From the NCBI GenBank assembly GCA_015486555.1, contig WFRL01000016.1:1-12971 (forward strand): a stretch of 12,971 nucleotides of DNA. Reading direction: 5' to 3'. Below the pieces are notes generated by a model, which did not search any database, was not told the origin of the DNA, and saw nothing but the letters and a program-made list of their open reading frames with translations. Position 1 is the first letter of the stretch, and each line of letters starts with the position of its first letter. This document shows, in pieces, positions 1 to 6,137 of the stretch. Made by a program: the position numbers and the translations under genes. This DNA comes from Candidatus Microgenomates bacterium (GTDB lineage: Bacteria; Patescibacteriota; Microgenomatia; JAADGY01).

Positions 1-11
1 AGGGATGTCTG

Positions 12-86
12 CTTAAGGTTTAGATGCCAATACCTTTGCGCTAACGCTAGATTCTTCCCCTCCGCCATGGAGGGTCAGAATGACCC
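12..86 (-). repeat. Core repeat copy 1 (minus)
   Basis: Read on the minus strand it runs GGGTCATTCTGACC, then GAAGAATCTAGCG, GCGCAAAGGTA and a diverged tail. It contains two small palindromes: CCCTCC/GGAGGG with a 5-nt loop, and GGGTCA-GAA-TGACCC at 72-86. Both are also present in the copy near 7420-7454, where one loop base differs while the stem is kept. Confidence 0.7.
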
Positions 87-115
87 GAGAGGAGGTTGTA
101 TCTTTCCCCTTCCAA

Positions 116-234
116 GTCATCCTGAACGAGCTGTCAGGCGAAGTGAAGGATCTAGCGAGCAGTGCGAGTGCAAAGGTACTAGCACTTAAGTTTCTTCTAA
201 GCTTTTACCTTACAAAGTTATTAATTGTTTTTAT
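116..234 (+). repeat. Core repeat copy 2 (plus) with tail
   Basis: It starts GTCATCCTGAAC, continues through GGATCTAGCG and GGTACTAGCACTTAAG, and ends in a tail holding TCTAAGCTTTTAC and ATTAATTGTTTTT just before the 7-bp array. The reverse complement of the tail matches 7339-7385 almost in order, so repeat identity extends well beyond the hairpin core to about 120-150 bp. Confidence 0.7.
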
Positions 235-265
235 CTAGTTCCTAGATCCTAGTTCCTAGTTCCAA
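235..265 (-). repeat. 7-bp degenerate tandem array
   Basis: On the minus strand four units follow in exact register: TTGGAAC, TAGGAAC, TAGGATC, TAGGAAC, then a partial TAG. A 7-bp period with substitutions in positions 2-3 is shared with the other arrays in this window. Confidence 0.7.
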
Positions 266-266
266 T

Positions 267-316
267 CCCCTGCGCCTTCGGCTAGATCCTTCGTCGCCCA
301 GCTCCTCAGATGACCC
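267..316 (-). repeat. Core repeat copy 3 (minus)
   Basis: On the minus strand it reads GGGGTCATCTGAGGAGC, then GAAGGATCTAGCCGAAGG and CGCAGGGG. It is very close to the minus-oriented copy at 11262-11308, including the GCCGAAGGCGCAGGGG end. Confidence 0.65.
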
Positions 317-341
317 CCTACAAAAATCAATACTTTACAGA

Positions 342-581
342 CTAAGTTGCATAATCAATAATTTTGTTAAGGTAATCTACAATCTCCTCTATGTCCTCCT
401 CCGTATAACCATGAACCCGAGCCCCCTCAGCCAAAGTTTCTAAACCAGAGAGAGGACAGTTAAGACAGTGCAACTCAAACTCTTCCTCAAGGACTTGAGC
501 TAAAACAGGATATTTTGTAACAATTTTTGACAAGGGCGTATCAGCAGTAATAGGTTTTTCTTTAGCTTTTTTCTTGCTCAT
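342..581 (-). CDS. DUF1858 small CxxC protein
   Basis: A 79-residue protein matching the DUF1858 pattern (a small domain known from hybrid-cluster-protein-associated redox disulfide proteins). It has a lysine-rich N-terminus (1-9), then TPLSKIVTKYPVLAQVLEE, the CxxC pair at C39/C42 in the sequence HCLNCPLSGLETL, and a C-terminal helix ending in DYLNKII. By family knowledge the two cysteines may form a redox disulfide or bind metal; the physiological partner is unknown. The ATG at 581 lies 20 bp inside the upstream GatB/YqeY gene, which suggests translational coupling. It is the last gene of a minus-strand cluster. Confidence 0.85.
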   Translation of the reverse strand: MSKKKAKEKPITADTPLSKIVTKYPVLAQVLEEEFELHCLNCPLSGLETLAEGARVHGYTEEDIEEIVDYLNKIIDYAT

Positions 582-1017
582 TGATAAGTTCTTTGAGAAC
601 TTGAGCTAGCTGACTGTTGTCAACCTGACCTGACAATTCCTTAACTAATCGACCCATTAGCTGGCCAAAATTTTGGGGAGAAAATTGATCAATTGGAATA
701 AGAGAAAGAATCTTCTTTTGTATATCCTCCTTACTCAACTGAGGAGGAAGGTACTTTTGGAGGATGCTTATTTTAACTTTGATTTTTTCTATAGCCTCTA
801 GCCGTCTTGCCTGGAGATTAAATTCCAATTCCTCTTCTTCTTTTTTAATTTGCTTTCTAATTATCTGGAGTACTTCTTGATCAGTGAGGTCTGTCTGCTT
901 TTCTATTTGGGCATTCTTGATTGCCGCTAAGAGAAATCGGAGAACACCTTTTTCTGTCTGATTCCCTGACTTTAAAGCAGTTATCAAATTGGTTTGAAGT
1001 TTTTTAAGAAGAGTCAT
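562..1017 (-). CDS. GatB/YqeY-domain protein
   Basis: A 151-residue protein of the YqeY family (cytosolic, helical, related to the tail domain of the GatB amidotransferase subunit). Family features include MTLLKKLQTNLITALKSGN near the N-terminus, RFLLAAIKNAQIEK, KQIKKEEEELEF, a middle LQKYLPPQLSKEDI segment and NFGQLMGRLVKEL towards the C-terminus. Its molecular role is not settled; a link to tRNA-dependent amidation is inferred from the domain only. I chose the ATG at 1017 over the in-frame GTG one codon upstream (1020) because the GreA-like stop and this start form the compact overlap TGATG. The 3' end overlaps the DUF1858 gene by 20 bp. Confidence 0.9.
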   Translation of the reverse strand: MTLLKKLQTNLITALKSGNQTEKGVLRFLLAAIKNAQIEKQTDLTDQEVLQIIRKQIKKEEEELEFNLQARRLEAIEKIKVKISILQKYLPPQLSKEDIQKKILSLIPIDQFSPQNFGQLMGRLVKELSGQVDNSQLAQVLKELINEQEKS

Positions 1018-1481
1018 CACTCTATTTTAACAATTTGATAGCTTATCTCGCCTTGGGGTGTCTTCACTTTAACAACTTCTTTCAGTTTCCGTCCTTGTAA
1101 AGCCTGGCCAAGAGGCGAATCGATAGAGATTTTTTTCTCTAATGGATTAGCCTCCCAGTGGCTGACCAAGGTAATAGTAAGTTGTTTTTTTCCTGTCTTT
1201 AAGGTCAAGCGGCTTCCTAAGCTAGCAACACCCCGCTGTTTTTTAACTACCCTGGAAACTTGAAGAACCGCTTCCAACTCGCTTATCTGATGATCGAGAA
1301 AGCTCAGAGCCTCTTTGGCGCTGGTATATTCGGAGTTTTCAGATAAGTCACCAAAGGAGCGGGCCCGAGCCAGTCGTTCAACTAACTGTGGTCGTTCCTT
1401 TTTGAGTTGATTTAACCGATTTTTAAGCTCCTCCACCCCTTCTTTAGTTAGAGTGAGGGTAGGTCTCTGATTATTTATCAT
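1017..1481 (-). CDS. greA: GreA-family transcript cleavage factor
   Basis: A 154-residue protein with the two-domain GreA layout. An N-terminal coiled coil (about 10-80) carries GDLSENSEYTSAKEA, whose acidic tip residues D45 and E48 match those that reach the RNA polymerase active site in GreA. A C-terminal FKBP-like domain contains ISIDSPLGQALQGRKLKEVV and ends SYQIVKIE. Members rescue backtracked RNA polymerase by stimulating cleavage of the RNA 3' end. The length is normal. A TATAAT hexamer lies 7 nt before the ATG and no Shine-Dalgarno is visible, so the mRNA may be leaderless. It is followed directly by the YqeY-domain gene. Confidence 0.92.
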   Translation of the reverse strand: MINNQRPTLTLTKEGVEELKNRLNQLKKERPQLVERLARARSFGDLSENSEYTSAKEALSFLDHQISELEAVLQVSRVVKKQRGVASLGSRLTLKTGKKQLTITLVSHWEANPLEKKISIDSPLGQALQGRKLKEVVKVKTPQGEISYQIVKIE

Positions 1482-1488
1482 AAGAATG

Positions 1489-1494
1489 ATTATA
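1489..1494 (-). promoter_or_regulatory. Candidate -10 box for the GreA-like gene
   Basis: A perfect TATAAT on the minus strand, 7 nt before the ATG at 1481, in the 51-bp gap after the MFS gene. No good -35 match was found at 16-18 bp spacing. The spacing would put the transcript start at or next to the ATG. Confidence 0.5.
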
Positions 1495-1532
1495 TAATAA
1501 AATTCAAGTCCTTCTTTGCCGCCGAAAAGAGG

Positions 1533-2138
1533 TTAATCTACTCGGGGATAAAGAAGAATATAAGGGATGAGACTGAGAAGAACAAGGATAGCCGCCGCCT
1601 TAAAAAGGAGAGTGAAACCATAAGTTTGAGTAACAAATCCTCCCAGAGCAGCAGCCAGAGACATCCCGATAAAAGTAAGACCGTCATAGATGCTCCACTC
1701 ATTAGTAGCTTTGTCTTTATCCAGATGCTGAGAAAAAAGGCTGGCTTTTGGCGGTGAAGCTAAACCCAAACCGATACCAACTAGGATTTGAACGAAGTAG
1801 AAGGTAGTTAGGTTAGTCGTCCAGTGGTAACTCCAAAAGGCTATGGCTACTAGAGACAATCCTAAAATGGTTATTCTTATTTTTTCTTTATCATCCCTCC
1901 CTTCCATTAAGCGGCCGGAGAAAAGCTCAAAAATAACCCGGGAAATCATATAGACGCTAACTCCGATGGCAGCGGTAGCCAGGGTTCCTCCAGAGATATA
2001 ACGGACTACAAAGATAGAGAGAAGAGGGGAAATAAAGTTAAAACCAGACCAGAAAAAACTTTCTGAGAGAATAAAGGAACGGACAATATAGTTCATCTGA
2101 TAGTGACTAGGTTTGTGGCCGGCGAAATAGTTTTTCAT
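1533..2138 (-). CDS. Half-length MFS-type membrane protein
   Basis: A 201-residue membrane protein resembling one half of a Major Facilitator Superfamily transporter. About six hydrophobic helices can be placed (roughly 20-46, 54-76, 86-106, 110-130, 148-174, 175-198). The loop between helices 2 and 3, SGRLMEGRDDKEK, resembles MFS motif A, and GIGLGLASPPKASLFS resembles the fourth-helix region. Typical MFS proteins have 12 helices and about 400 residues. The stop at 1533 is only 51 bp before the GreA-like gene, so no second half follows. It may work as a dimer or be a remnant; the substrate is unknown. A TATAAT sits 6 nt before the ATG. Confidence 0.8.
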   Translation of the reverse strand: MKNYFAGHKPSHYQMNYIVRSFILSESFFWSGFNFISPLLSIFVVRYISGGTLATAAIGVSVYMISRVIFELFSGRLMEGRDDKEKIRITILGLSLVAIAFWSYHWTTNLTTFYFVQILVGIGLGLASPPKASLFSQHLDKDKATNEWSIYDGLTFIGMSLAAALGGFVTQTYGFTLLFKAAAILVLLSLIPYILLYPRVD

Positions 2139-2141
2139 AAT
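2113..2141 (+). promoter_or_regulatory. Possible promoter for acylphosphatase
   Basis: TTGTGG (2113-2118) and CATAAT (2136-2141) are separated by 17 bp, each a partial match to -35 and -10. This would start transcription about 14 nt before the ATG at 2162, with the Shine-Dalgarno just inside the leader. It lies inside the 5' end of the divergent MFS gene. Confidence 0.35.
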
Positions 2142-2144
2142 ATT

Positions 2145-2150
2145 ATTATA
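2145..2150 (-). promoter_or_regulatory. Candidate -10 box for the MFS gene
   Basis: A perfect TATAAT on the minus strand, 6 nt before the ATG at 2138, within the 23-bp divergent gap. No Shine-Dalgarno precedes the ATG and no clear -35 was seen. This fits a leaderless start. Confidence 0.5.
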
Positions 2151-2151
2151 T

Positions 2152-2157
2152 AGGAGG
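2152..2157 (+). promoter_or_regulatory. Shine-Dalgarno of acylphosphatase
   Basis: AGGAGG ends 4 nt before the ATG at 2162, a strong ribosome binding site that fixes this start. Confidence 0.75.
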
Positions 2158-2161
2158 CAAA

Positions 2162-2440
2162 ATGAAACAGTATCATCTTTTAGTTAGTGGTTTGGTTCAA
2201 GGCGTCGGTTACCGCCATTTTGTTAGAAGCCGAGCCGAGGAACTAGGTCTCTCCGGCTGGGTTAAAAATAGAGAGGATGGCCAAGTAGAAGTAATGGTCA
2301 TTGGTCGGGAAGAACTAATAAATAAGTTTATCAATATCCTTCGAAAGGGGCCTATCCTAGCTCGGGTGGAAACAATGGAAAGTGAGGAAGTTAAATCCCT
2401 AGATCTTTCTCTTTTCGGTCGGTTCGAGATTATAAAGTGA
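2162..2440 (+). CDS. acyP: Acylphosphatase
   Basis: A 92-residue protein of normal family length with the signature GLVQGVGYRHFV at 10-21 and GLSGWVKNREDGQVEV at 29-44. R18 and N36 correspond to the catalytic arginine and asparagine of acylphosphatases, which hydrolyse carboxyl-phosphate bonds such as acetyl- or 1,3-bisphosphoglyceroyl-phosphate in the cytosol. The C-terminus FGRFEIIK fits the last beta strand of the fold. It is a lone plus-strand gene, divergent from the MFS gene with a 23-bp gap, and its last 42 bp overlap the 3' end of the opposing GGDEF-like gene. A strong AGGAGG supports the start. Confidence 0.95.
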   Translation: MKQYHLLVSGLVQGVGYRHFVRSRAEELGLSGWVKNREDGQVEVMVIGREELINKFINILRKGPILARVETMESEEVKSLDLSLFGRFEIIK

Positions 2441-3424
2441 AGGGTAAAGTTCCCAACCTAAGCCGTGAGGTAACTTAAGTTTAGTAGAGATCTCCCCCAG
2501 AGTATTTGCCAATTTTAGGATATCTACCTCATTTACCCTTGGTTCTTGGACCATAACCACAAACAAAACCCCTATTTTTACCATCTTATATTCTTCCTGG
2601 CCTAAATTAGTCTCGAAATAACTATTGACTTCTTCTACCAGCTTGCTCAGGAGCTCATCTGCTTTGGTCATCCCTATTTGGGCATTTATCTTTTTCATCT
2701 CATTTGGACTGAAAAGAAGAAACGGCTGCCAGCCATTTTCTTGAAGTTCTTTTATCTGTCTCACCGGGTCAGAAGTAATTAAAAAATCAGGAAACTCATA
2801 TTTCTCTATCCTTAGCTGTTCTGGCGGAACCGGCTGATCATTAAGCTGCCACTGTTTACCTTGAAGAGAAGCTATAGTTACCCCTCTTCCATCTGCTTTA
2901 TACTCCCCCTTTGCCCTATTTAGACTAAGATCAGCTACTCTAAGCACTTCTTGGAGCCGTGCCTCCTGGTGGGGTGGGAGATGAGCACCAGCTACATAGG
3001 CCTTAAAATGGTCCCTATTTAAATGACTGTAGAAAAGTTTTATTATCTCTTCTGGAGCTTGTTTAAGAAGTTTCAGAGGGATAAAAAATAAAGCCTCATC
3101 CTCTCCTGATTCTCGATGGCGACGGCCAATGGTTAACTTAGTTCCGTTTCTCAATCTTAATATTTCTGCAAGCCAGTGAATGCTCTGATCTAAACTAGCG
3201 AACAACTGCGGCCAATCCCGGTCGTAACGGTCGCAAGAGCGGCCACAAAAATCAATCATCATTACTAACACTCCCCCCTTCATAGCGGTTTCAAGTTGTT
3301 TAAGCCATTCTTTTCGGGGAATAGTTCCCCTCTGAACGACTTCTGTTTCCCCTAAAAGAGTGTCCAATTTTTGAGAAAGAGGATGTAATGGTAGCAAAAG
3401 ATCTCTTTCTGTTTTATTTCTCAT
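2399..3424 (-). CDS. Tandem degenerate GGDEF-like protein
   Basis: A 341-residue soluble protein with no signal peptide or membrane helix. I read it as two diverged GGDEF-fold domains. Domain 1 (about 38-188) has VLVMMID at 52-58 in the first-strand position, SGEDEA at 106-111 where GGDEF belongs, and VADLSLNRAKGEYKADGRG, which matches the usual AD.ALY.AK..GRN ending. Domain 2 (about 233-325) has PFLLFSPNEMKKINAQIG followed by MTKADELLSKLVEEV, resembling the FK.IN...G...GD..L stretch, but has no GGDEF motif. Catalytic activity is doubtful; nucleotide binding or a structural role is possible. It overlaps the MnmA stop by 4 bp (ATGA) and has a strong Shine-Dalgarno. The assignment is by eye; the gene itself is secure. 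Confidence 0.7.
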   Translation of the reverse strand: MRNKTERDLLLPLHPLSQKLDTLLGETEVVQRGTIPRKEWLKQLETAMKGGVLVMMIDFCGRSCDRYDRDWPQLFASLDQSIHWLAEILRLRNGTKLTIGRRHRESGEDEALFFIPLKLLKQAPEEIIKLFYSHLNRDHFKAYVAGAHLPPHQEARLQEVLRVADLSLNRAKGEYKADGRGVTIASLQGKQWQLNDQPVPPEQLRIEKYEFPDFLITSDPVRQIKELQENGWQPFLLFSPNEMKKINAQIGMTKADELLSKLVEEVNSYFETNLGQEEYKMVKIGVLFVVMVQEPRVNEVDILKLANTLGEISTKLKLPHGLGWELYPSLYNLEPTEKRKI

Positions 3425-4488
3425 TTCACCTCCTCGACTATTCCTCCTCCAATCAACCGGCCATCAAGAGTATAAAAAACAACCGGTTGGCCAGGGGAAG
3501 TAATAAAGGCTGGTTTTTTAAGTTGAATAGTTTTTCCTTCAACAGTAGCAGGAATAAGTGAACCTAAATTCCTTAGGCGGACTAAAACCTCTTTATTTTC
3601 TATTTTTTCCTCCGGCCAGACCGTAGTTAACTGAGAGAAGCTAATCTTCTTAATCCAACAATCTTCTTTTAAAGAAACAATTAAGCGGTTAGCTGCTAAG
3701 TCTTTTTTAATCACATACAAAGGCTTTAAACCGCCGTCTGGGTAAAGGTAACGCCACGGCAGAGTAGAAGGCCGGTTTATCTCCAAGTTATGGCGCTGGC
3801 CGAGGGCATAAAAATAAACCCCCTTATGATGTCCGATTATTTGACCGGAGGGGAGGATTACTTCACCTCTCTTAATGGGGAGATATTGGCTCAAAAACTT
3901 GTCTAGTTTGACTGGGCCAATAAAACAGATCCCCATCGACTCCGGCCGGTTCCAATTTGGTAAACCTAGCCGCCGAGCTAATTTTTTAACTTTCTCCTTT
4001 TTCTTATCTCCTAGAGGCCAGAGGATATAAGGAAGGATTCCCTCTTTAAGCTGATAGAGAAAGTAGGTTTGATCTTTACTTTTATCTATCGGCCGAAAAA
4101 TGGCCAGTCGTTTGCCTTCCTTTTTTAGCTTAGCGTAATGACCAGTAGCCACCCGATCATAACCTTCTTTTTTAGCCCAGTCGAGAAATAAACCAAACTT
4201 TATCTCCCGATTGCAGCTGACATCTGGACTAGGAACCCGGCCTCGAGCATATTCCCTGAAAAAGTCCTCAATTACTCGCTGGTGGTACTCCTTTCTTAAG
4301 TCAACAACTTGAAAAGGAATGGATAATTGTCGAGCAATTGCTGCCGCCATCTTTTTATCTTCCTCCACTTGAGGGCTGTTCCAAGCCCAAAAGAAAGCAC
4401 TATCTACCTGATAGCTTTTTTGAAGAAGAAGATAAACCGTTACCGCCGAGTCAACACCACCCGATAGCTCGACGATAACTTTAGTCAT
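3421..4488 (-). CDS. mnmA: tRNA 2-thiouridylase MnmA
   Basis: A 355-residue protein matching MnmA/TrmU, the ATP-dependent enzyme that places sulfur on U34 of Lys/Glu/Gln tRNAs. An N-terminal PP-loop ATP-binding motif ELSGGVDSAV lies at 7-16. SPDVSCNREIKFG contains D89 and C92, the equivalents of the catalytic Asp and first Cys, and SMGICFIG contains the second catalytic Cys, C188. KSKDQTYFLYQL (136-147) and GQRHNLEI are further family motifs, followed by the C-terminal beta-barrel region. The start overlaps the DedA stop by 8 bp (ATGACTAA) without a visible Shine-Dalgarno, and the stop overlaps the next gene by 4 bp, so it is probably translated by coupling. Confidence 0.95.
   Translation of the reverse strand: MTKVIVELSGGVDSAVTVYLLLQKSYQVDSAFFWAWNSPQVEEDKKMAAAIARQLSIPFQVVDLRKEYHQRVIEDFFREYARGRVPSPDVSCNREIKFGLFLDWAKKEGYDRVATGHYAKLKKEGKRLAIFRPIDKSKDQTYFLYQLKEGILPYILWPLGDKKKEKVKKLARRLGLPNWNRPESMGICFIGPVKLDKFLSQYLPIKRGEVILPSGQIIGHHKGVYFYALGQRHNLEINRPSTLPWRYLYPDGGLKPLYVIKKDLAANRLIVSLKEDCWIKKISFSQLTTVWPEEKIENKEVLVRLRNLGSLIPATVEGKTIQLKKPAFITSPGQPVVFYTLDGRLIGGGIVEEVK
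3427..3434 (-). promoter_or_regulatory. Shine-Dalgarno of GGDEF-like gene
   Basis: AGGAGGTG lies 2 nt before the ATG at 3424, inside the last codons of mnmA. It supports this start and independent re-initiation. Confidence 0.7.
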
Positions 4489-5128
4489 TTCTGGTCTGCT
4501 GATATTGATGGTAACGCTTTAGCTTATGACGAATATAAAAAATAAGACCCCCGATAAGGAGAAAGAGGATAAGGAAATCAAAGCGATGGAACCAAACACC
4601 AATACTCCTCCAGTTAGCCCCCAAGCGGTAACCCACCCAAGCTAAAAATAAGGACCAAAGAAAAGAACCAATAAAAGTATAGAAACTAAACTTAAAAATG
4701 TTCATCTCAGCTATTCCGGCTGGAAGAGAGATAAAAGTTCTAATAATTGGTAAGAGACGAGAGAAAAAAACAATTGGATGGCCGTACTTATGAAAAAGAT
4801 CAATAGCCTCATCAAGCTCGTACTCGAAGATAAGAAGATACTTGCCATAGCGACGGATAAGATAACGAATAACTTCTTCCCCGTATCGTTTACCTAACCA
4901 CCAAGAAAAAAGCGATCCAATTAGACAACCTAAGGAACCAGCTAAACTAACTATTAAAAGATTGAACCTCCCCTGATAAACTAAAAAACCAGCAAAGGGC
5001 ATAATGATTTCCGAGGGTAGGGGAATATTAGCTGACTCAATGGCCATAGCTAAAGCCACCCCGCCGTAACCCAGAGTGGCGATAAGAGAAGTAATCAGAA
5101 GAGCTAGCTTATCAATAATTAACCCCAT
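4481..5128 (-). CDS. DedA-family membrane protein
   Basis: A 215-residue integral membrane protein of the DedA/SNARE-associated (VTT) family, members of which act as lipid flippases or in membrane homeostasis. Family motifs include AIESANIPLPSEIIMPFAG near the N-terminus, GSLFSWWLGKRYG, and FFSRLLPIIRTFISLPAGIAEMN, followed by hydrophobic helices and a basic C-terminal tail. The frame is open to a TTG at 5164, adding 12 residues, but I prefer the ATG at 5128: the TTG is the first triplet of a good -35 box and the ATG lies 7 nt after its -10 box. The 3' end overlaps mnmA by 8 bp. Substrate and direction of transport cannot be read from the sequence. Confidence 0.9.
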   Translation of the reverse strand: MGLIIDKLALLITSLIATLGYGGVALAMAIESANIPLPSEIIMPFAGFLVYQGRFNLLIVSLAGSLGCLIGSLFSWWLGKRYGEEVIRYLIRRYGKYLLIFEYELDEAIDLFHKYGHPIVFFSRLLPIIRTFISLPAGIAEMNIFKFSFYTFIGSFLWSLFLAWVGYRLGANWRSIGVWFHRFDFLILFLLIGGLIFYIRHKLKRYHQYQQTRND

Positions 5129-5135
5129 ACAGGTA

Positions 5136-5164
5136 ATTGTAAATGAGGAAAGAAAGGCGGTCAA
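5136..5164 (-). promoter_or_regulatory. Promoter for DedA-mnmA-GGDEF operon
   Basis: On the minus strand TTGACC (5164-5159) and TACAAT (5141-5136) are separated by exactly 17 bp, each one mismatch from consensus. The predicted transcript start falls at 5130-5128, on or just before the DedA ATG, so the message would be leaderless. It lies between the recombinase stop (5176) and DedA, so DedA, mnmA and the GGDEF-like gene can be transcribed separately from the recombinase. Confidence 0.7.
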
Positions 5165-5175
5165 TTAATAAGGTG

Positions 5176-6030
5176 TTAGAGTTCGCTGAGATGTTTGGGT
5201 TGGAAGTCGTAGTTCTTAAGGTAATCTAGATAACGACTGGTTGTTTCGGTCCGCTTGTGACCAACTATTCGACTAACAACAATAACAGGGGTTCCTTGGA
5301 GAAGTTGTTGGGCGATGAAGGTGTGGCGGATATCGGAAACGGTGGCATTTTCTATCCCTGCCTTAGCAAAAGCCCGGTTAATACTGGCTCGAATATTGCG
5401 GATAGATAAAGATGTTCCTTTCCTGGTCAAAAAAAGAGCATTGCTATTCCCTTCTGGTCTTGTTTTTAAATAAGTCTCTAAAGCCTTTTGAGCATTCTTA
5501 TTTAAAGGAATTGTCCGGGCATCATGACTCTCAAAAGCTTGAATATAGAGCTGTTTTCCTTTGTAATCTTTGAGACGCAGACGGGCTACTTCTCCTATTC
5601 GGAGACCTGTTTGAAGCATAAGTTCTATCACAGCATAGGTTCGAGGATTGTCGCGAACCGCATCTCTTAGAGCTCCATACTCCAGCCGGCTAAGAAAGCG
5701 GGGACCTTTTGAGGGGATGCGGGGATGAGTAATCTCTGCTGCTGGGCTAGTGGGGATGACTTTAAGCTCATTTACCAAGAAACGAAAGAATGTTTTTAGA
5801 GTATTTATCTTTCGAGAGACGGTTTTAGGCAGGAATTTTTTCTTAAATAAACTACTCAAAAAGGCCTCGATTGTTTCTTTTTTAATCTTCTTTACATCCT
5901 TAATCTGATTCTCCCTTAGAAAGTCAAAGAACTGTTCTAAATCCTTAGTGTAAGCTAGCACCGTATAATGTGACCTTTTTTTCTCTAGAAGATAGTTTTT
6001 AAATTTATCTTTTAACTTTTCATCAAGCAT
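5176..6030 (-). CDS. Tyrosine recombinase, Xer-like, altered active site
   Basis: A 284-residue protein of usual XerC/XerD size. An N-terminal SAM-like core-binding domain (about 1-90, with YTVLAYTKDLEQFFDFL) precedes the catalytic domain (about 110-284). R144 in TGLRIGEVARL, R235 in SDIRHTF, H258 in VGHKRTETTSRYLDY and the nucleophile Y267 are present. The usual HxxR histidine is S232, and the position expected for the beta-hairpin lysine (GKGxKxR) is E167 in AFESHDARTIPL. It could be a Xer-type chromosome dimer resolvase or an integrase; no attachment sites or other phage/integron genes are nearby. A promoter and an AAGGA ribosome site precede the ATG. Confidence 0.85.
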   Translation of the reverse strand: MLDEKLKDKFKNYLLEKKRSHYTVLAYTKDLEQFFDFLRENQIKDVKKIKKETIEAFLSSLFKKKFLPKTVSRKINTLKTFFRFLVNELKVIPTSPAAEITHPRIPSKGPRFLSRLEYGALRDAVRDNPRTYAVIELMLQTGLRIGEVARLRLKDYKGKQLYIQAFESHDARTIPLNKNAQKALETYLKTRPEGNSNALFLTRKGTSLSIRNIRASINRAFAKAGIENATVSDIRHTFIAQQLLQGTPVIVVSRIVGHKRTETTSRYLDYLKNYDFQPKHLSEL

Positions 6031-6036
6031 AAGTAA

Positions 6037-6041
6037 TCCTT
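6037..6041 (-). promoter_or_regulatory. Shine-Dalgarno of recombinase
   Basis: AAGGA on the minus strand, 6 nt before the ATG at 6030. It is a normal leadered start, unlike the DedA start just downstream. Confidence 0.6.
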
Positions 6042-6057
6042 ATAGAAATCTCTATCT

Positions 6058-6086
6058 ATGTTATCACTACAGGTTGTTTTAGTCAA
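6058..6086 (-). promoter_or_regulatory. Promoter for the recombinase
   Basis: On the minus strand TTGACT (6086-6081, 5 of 6 consensus) and TAACAT (6063-6058, 4 of 6) are spaced by 17 bp. The predicted start near 6051 gives a leader of about 20 nt containing the AAGGA ribosome site. Confidence 0.6.
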
Positions 6087-6137
6087 TTCTGGTAGTACAT
6101 ATTCTAGGAATATAACTTAGTGGATGAACAAAAGTGT

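Larger units (their letters stand above)
1..341. repeat. Intergenic region filled with composite repeats
   Basis: No credible gene is seen here. The stretch holds three copies of a hairpin-forming core repeat (about 12-86 on the minus strand, 116-197 plus, 267-316 minus) and one array of degenerate 7-bp units (235-265, minus). The first two cores face each other with their GTCAT ends inward, so the region can fold into a long imperfect hairpin. The same sequences recur at 7257-7555, 11118-11308 and 12677-12971. The stretch lies downstream of the DUF1858 gene, so transcripts of that operon would run into it. No separate intrinsic terminator with a U-run was found. Confidence 0.75.

Noticed and set aside
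1017..2440. Recoded UGA (Gly) genetic code
   Set aside because: TGA ends the GreA-like and acylphosphatase genes exactly where the families end.
2399..3424. Active diguanylate cyclase
   Set aside because: The GGDEF signature is GEDEA in the first domain and absent in the second, and the first-strand metal-binding pattern is altered.
5129..5164. N-terminal extension of DedA from TTG
   Set aside because: The TTG and the following bases form a -35/-10 pair with 17-bp spacing, and the extension has no ribosome site.
5176..6030. Integrase of a prophage or integron
   Set aside because: No phage structural genes, attachment duplications, tRNA or cassette sites are visible; the context is housekeeping genes.
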